Positions 6,546-9,324 of a stretch of 9,324 bases of DNA are shown here, in pieces. The DNA is from Bacilli bacterium (GTDB lineage Bacteria; Bacillota_I; Bacilli_A; ML615J-28; CAG-698), in the NCBI GenBank assembly GCA_028693885.1, contig JAQUUM010000035.1, forward strand, positions 1 through 9,324, written 5' to 3'. Position 1 is the stretch's first letter. Each line of letters opens with the position of its first letter. A program made the position numbers and the translations under genes. The notes beneath the pieces were generated by a model. It was not told the DNA's origin and ran no database searches. It was given only the letters and a program-made list of their open reading frames with translations.

Positions 6546-8039
6546 ATGATAACAAAAAAATTCAAAAAACTTTTAAATCGTTGGGTAAAAGATGATGATA
6601 AGATTATTTTAGATTTTTTAGAAGAAACATCTGAAAAAATTAAAATTGCTAGATACTATAAAAAAGGAATAATGAAGGATTATGAACAAATAATACTTTA
6701 TTATTTAAATCATGGAGTTAGTATTGATGAAATTTTAAATAGACTTAATCTAGAAAAACTTAATTCATTTTATCAATATAAAAGGATTAATGATTGGTAT
6801 CCGCTAGATCACGCAGCTAAATCATATCCTTTAGCAATGAGTGCTAAATGGATGAGTATTTTTAGGGTTTCAATGTATTTAAATGAAAGAGTAATTCCTA
6901 AAGTATTACAAATGGCGCTTAATTTTACGATTAAAAGATTTCCTTATTTCGCAACTGCTGTAAGATATGGATTTTTCTGGCATTATATCGATGGTATAAA
7001 AAGAAGATTCAAAGTAGAAAAAGAAGAAAGTGTGCCTTGTGGGTATATGGATGTAGCACATGGTATTCATGCTTCTTTTAGAGTGCTTTATTATAAAAAT
7101 AGAATTTCAGTTGAATTCTTTCATATTTTAACTGATGGGTCTGGTGCTTTAATTTTTTTAGAAACTTTAGCTGGTGAATATTTAAGATTAATGGGAAAAG
7201 AAATAACTAGTGAGGTTGGTTTCTTTGATATACATGAAGAAGCTCAAGAAGCTGAATTTGAAAACTATTTTCCTAAAACTGATAAAAGTAGTGGAAAAGC
7301 AAGTTTTGTTGAAAAACCTTCGCTTCAAATCGAAGGAACTAGAACTTTAGTTCAGCCTAGTCAAATTATTAATTTTGAAATGAATTTTAATGAATTAAAA
7401 ACTAAATGTAAAGAGCATGGCGCTACAGTTTCAGTTATGATTCTTACAATGATGTTTTTTGCAGTAAAAGCTACTATTAAAAAACAGAAAATTAAAGATG
7501 ATAGTACTATTCAAATTCAAGTACCAGTTAATATGCGTAAATATTATCCAACTAGAACCCTAAAGAATTTTTCAATGGTAGCAGGTATTAGAATAAGGTA
7601 TCATGATATTAATAATTTTGATGAAGTTTTAAAAGAAGTAGATAATCAATTAAAAATAAGAAATACTAAAGAAGAGTTAGATAAGATTATGACTAAAACT
7701 AATCTATTGATTGATAGATTAAAATACGTACCATTATTTTTAAAAAGTTTAGTTATGCCTTTTATTTATCCAAATGTGGAAAAGTCTTATGCTACTTGTT
7801 TTTCTAATTTAGGAGTTATAAAGGTTAGAAAAAGTATGGAAAGTTATGTTGATAAATATGATTGTGTTTTAGGAACTTTGGTTTTGAATAATGCGGCTGT
7901 ATCAATGAATACATATAAAGATAAGAGTATTTTATCAATTAATAAAGCTATTAAAGAAAATACTTTTGAAGAAACTATACTTAAGCATTTAATTGATTTA
8001 GGTGTTAATGTTGATATATACGGGAGTAAAGAGCGATGA
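6546..8039 (+). CDS. Condensation-fold (alcohol acetyltransferase-like) acyltransferase
   Basis: The 497-residue protein has the active-site motif of the CoA-dependent acyltransferase/condensation superfamily: FHILTDG with H193 as catalytic base, D197 and G198 (HxxxDG). WYPLDHAAKSYP (84-95), the FRVS strand (106-109), LQMALNFTIKRFPYF (121-135) and the following FFWHY match the N-terminal half of Bacillota proteins annotated as alcohol acetyltransferase; a second half continues with IQVPVNMRKYYPTRTLKNF. Residues 1-80 form a helical charged N-terminal extension beyond the usual start of this family. There is no membrane helix or signal peptide. The acceptor is unknown; an alcohol, sugar or lipid is possible. 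It starts 25 bases after the kinase, with AAAGAGG (6534-6540) 5 bases before ATG. Its stop overlaps the next start as ATGA, so it is probably a working partner of the DUF6320-type membrane protein. Confidence 0.75.
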   Translation: MITKKFKKLLNRWVKDDDKIILDFLEETSEKIKIARYYKKGIMKDYEQIILYYLNHGVSIDEILNRLNLEKLNSFYQYKRINDWYPLDHAAKSYPLAMSAKWMSIFRVSMYLNERVIPKVLQMALNFTIKRFPYFATAVRYGFFWHYIDGIKRRFKVEKEESVPCGYMDVAHGIHASFRVLYYKNRISVEFFHILTDGSGALIFLETLAGEYLRLMGKEITSEVGFFDIHEEAQEAEFENYFPKTDKSSGKASFVEKPSLQIEGTRTLVQPSQIINFEMNFNELKTKCKEHGATVSVMILTMMFFAVKATIKKQKIKDDSTIQIQVPVNMRKYYPTRTLKNFSMVAGIRIRYHDINNFDEVLKEVDNQLKIRNTKEELDKIMTKTNLLIDRLKYVPLFLKSLVMPFIYPNVEKSYATCFSNLGVIKVRKSMESYVDKYDCVLGTLVLNNAAVSMNTYKDKSILSINKAIKENTFEETILKHLIDLGVNVDIYGSKER

Positions 8040-8620
8040 AAATAGAAGATATAGGAATGTATCCTGAGTATAAGAAAAAGGCGTTTGATATCGTACTATT
8101 AAAAAAAATAATTTTATATTTCTTTTTAATAACATCTTTAATCACTTTAATAGTTAATTTAGCAATTGGCGGGAAGATGTGGTTCTTATATGTTATAGGT
8201 GGACAAGCTGTTTTTTGGTTTGTTTTTATGTCTGATGCAATGGTTGAATCTGGAATTTTGAGAAAAGTTGTTCAAATTGCAATTGTTGTTAGTTTGTTTT
8301 TGTTTTTAGTAGATCAGATGGCAGGTAATAGTGGGTGGGCAATTAATGTAGTTATTCCTATTATTTGTTTTTCAGCAGTTATAGCATTAAGTATTATATT
8401 TTTTATTCAATTTAAAAGAAGACTAACAAACATTTTGTATTTTTATGTATATTTAATTTTAGGTTTGTTTTCAATTTTATTAGGTTTTGTTGGGGTTATT
8501 AAAATATCTTGGCCTTGGATTGTTTTAGCATCATGCTCACTTGCAAGTTTAATACTTACGATTGTTTTGTATCGTGGTCAAATTATTCATGAATTTAAAA
8601 AGAAGTTTCATATGAGGTGA
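8036..8620 (+). CDS. Six-helix membrane protein, DUF6320-like
   Basis: The 194-residue product is mostly hydrophobic, with six likely transmembrane helices at about 24-44, 48-68, 78-97, 101-124, 133-155 and 158-179, and basic ends (KKII near the first helix, HEFKKKFHMR at the end). The spaced pattern GKMWFLYV, SGWAINVVIPI, SWPWIVL and the short basic tail match my recollection of DUF6320 proteins that sit beside alcohol acetyltransferase-like genes in Bacillota. Those relatives often start with a CxxC...CxxC zinc ribbon; here the first 20 residues have no cysteine, so that part is missing. ATG 8036 overlaps the preceding stop by 4 bases and has GGGAG (8022-8026) upstream, indicating coupled translation. 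Role unknown; it may bring the acyltransferase to the membrane or move its substrate. Confidence 0.7.
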   Translation: MKIEDIGMYPEYKKKAFDIVLLKKIILYFFLITSLITLIVNLAIGGKMWFLYVIGGQAVFWFVFMSDAMVESGILRKVVQIAIVVSLFLFLVDQMAGNSGWAINVVIPIICFSAVIALSIIFFIQFKRRLTNILYFYVYLILGLFSILLGFVGVIKISWPWIVLASCSLASLILTIVLYRGQIIHEFKKKFHMR

Positions 8621-8621
8621 T
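8614..8621 (+). promoter_or_regulatory. Ribosome binding site deciding the TTG start of maf
   Basis: GAGGTGAT is a perfect complement to the 16S rRNA anti-Shine-Dalgarno tail and lies 3 bases before TTG 8625 (7 bases counted from the GAGG core). It overlaps the stop of the DUF6320-like gene. It makes TTG the start, which also gives the correct family N-terminus. Confidence 0.8.
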
Positions 8622-8624
8622 GTT

Positions 8625-9191
8625 TTGAAAGAGATAATTTTAGGGTCGGCGTCAGTTAGGCGCCAAGAATTACTTACTAAAATGGGAGTTAAGTTTAAAG
8701 TTGTAGTAAGTAAAGTAGATGAAAATATTGGAATAAAAAACCCTTTGAAATATGTTAGTAAATTAGCATATTTAAAAGGAATTGATGTTTTAAATAGAAA
8801 TAGTGAATCTGTAGTATTAGCGGCTGATACAATTGTAGAATTAAAAGGTGAAATTCTAGGTAAACCAAAAGATGAAAGAGATGCTTTTTCAATGCTTAGA
8901 AAATTATCTGGTAATACTCATACTGTAATAACTGCCGTTTTTATTGGAGATAAAGATTCATATGTTTTATTTCATTCAAAAACTTTAGTTAAAGTAAATA
9001 CATTAACAGATAGTGAAATAGCAATCTATTTAAGCAGTGAAGATGTTTTTGATAAAGCTGGAAGTTATGCTATTCAAGGAGCTTTTGGAAAACATATAAG
9101 TTTTATAAAAGGTGATTATTATAATGTAGTAGGGCTTCCTCTTGCGATAGTTTATGAAGCATTAAAAGCAAGAGGTATTATAAATGTTTAA
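8625..9191 (+). CDS. maf: Maf nucleoside triphosphate pyrophosphatase (dTTP/UTP type)
   Basis: This 188-residue protein has the full length of the Maf family, which hydrolyses nucleoside triphosphates, including modified bases, to monophosphates and pyrophosphate and is linked to septum and cell-shape control in Bacillus. Motifs in order: ILGSASVRRQELL (5-17, the SxSxRR nucleotide-binding loop), KVDEN (30-34, with E33), AADTIV (66-71, catalytic D68), LGKP (78-81), LSGNTHTVITAV (94-105), DKAGSYAIQGAFG (143-155) and GDYYNVVGLPL (163-173). The start is TTG, giving an N-terminus that aligns with the family and leaving 4 bases after the preceding stop. The typical radC or mre neighbours are not in the window; instead maf ends an acyltransferase/membrane-protein operon and overlaps the next start by 8 bases. 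Confidence 0.95.
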   Translation: MKEIILGSASVRRQELLTKMGVKFKVVVSKVDENIGIKNPLKYVSKLAYLKGIDVLNRNSESVVLAADTIVELKGEILGKPKDERDAFSMLRKLSGNTHTVITAVFIGDKDSYVLFHSKTLVKVNTLTDSEIAIYLSSEDVFDKAGSYAIQGAFGKHISFIKGDYYNVVGLPLAIVYEALKARGIINV

Positions 9192-9324
9192 TCAAAAAAG
9201 ATTTATAGTATTAGGAATTATAATAACTTTTATTCTTGAAATTATGTTTTATATTTATATTACGCAAGAAAGTTTTTTAGATACTATTATAGGTAATATA
9301 TTAACTGGTATTATAAATTTGCTT
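9184..9324 (+). CDS. Start of a membrane protein, cut by the window end
   Basis: ATG 9184 opens a frame of 47 codons that runs off the window. AGAGGT (9171-9176) lies 7 bases upstream, and the start overlaps the maf stop by 8 bases, as in the rest of this operon. The N-terminus MFNQKR is followed by a hydrophobic helix at residues 7-26, a short polar segment (TQESFLDT) and the beginning of a second hydrophobic stretch (36-47), so an integral membrane protein with a cytoplasmic N-terminus is likely. The family cannot be told from this fragment. Confidence 0.65.
   Translation, partial: MFNQKRFIVLGIIITFILEIMFYIYITQESFLDTIIGNILTGIINLL

Noticed and set aside
6349..6555. 68-codon open frame on the minus strand spanning the kinase end and the short gap
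   Set aside because: It is antisense to coding sequence and crosses the ribosome site of the acyltransferase gene; no support for expression.
1..9324. Mycoplasma-type code with TGA as tryptophan
   Set aside because: Three genes end at TGA with overlapping or closely spaced next starts, and tryptophan is encoded by TGG throughout.

Overview
The window is very AT-rich and reads with the standard bacterial code: TGA is used as a stop (at 2885, 8037 and 8618) and TGG codes for tryptophan. Ribosome binding sites are of the strong Gram-positive type. Together with the gene families (GH4 phospho-glycosidase, BadF-type sugar kinase, a condensation-fold acetyltransferase paired with a DUF6320-type membrane protein, and Maf), this points to a low-GC member of the Bacillota or a standard-code relative of the Mollicutes (Erysipelotrichia, Haloplasma or Acholeplasma-like). 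The exact lineage cannot be fixed from sequence reading alone.

Region 1 (1-2887, + strand) holds two overlapping genes. The first is cut by the window start and encodes an AAA+ ATPase of the McrB type behind an N-terminal transmembrane segment. The second encodes a 526-residue protein with a short DUF2357/McrC-like segment and a C-terminal zinc-ribbon region, but no nuclease motif that I can see. Overlap and order resemble McrB-McrC pairs, but the membrane anchor and apparent lack of a nuclease make this the most unusual part of the window. A perfect 10-bp hairpin (2913-2940) closes the unit and probably serves the convergent gene too.

Region 2 (2944-4104, - strand) is one Asn/Lys/Leu-rich gene of unknown function. 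By eye it resembles a nucleotidyltransferase (OAS/CD-NTase-like) fold followed by an RNase H-like fold, both with the catalytic residues mostly missing. It is transcribed divergently from region 3. The 130-bp gap between them holds a promoter in each direction and a 22-bp imperfect palindrome that could be a shared operator.

Region 3 (4235 to the window end, + strand) looks like one operon of six tightly spaced genes: GH4 6-phospho-beta-glycosidase, BadF-family sugar kinase (NagK-like), condensation-fold acetyltransferase-like protein, six-helix DUF6320-like membrane protein, Maf nucleotide pyrophosphatase, and the start of another membrane protein. The first two fit together as a disaccharide-phosphate pathway: the GH4 enzyme releases one phosphorylated and one free sugar, and the kinase phosphorylates the free one. 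The acetyltransferase and DUF6320 genes share an ATGA start/stop overlap and probably form a functional pair, perhaps in envelope or lipid modification. Maf is a housekeeping gene carried at the end. No RNA gene, CRISPR array, insertion sequence or gene-free stretch over 300 bases was seen.
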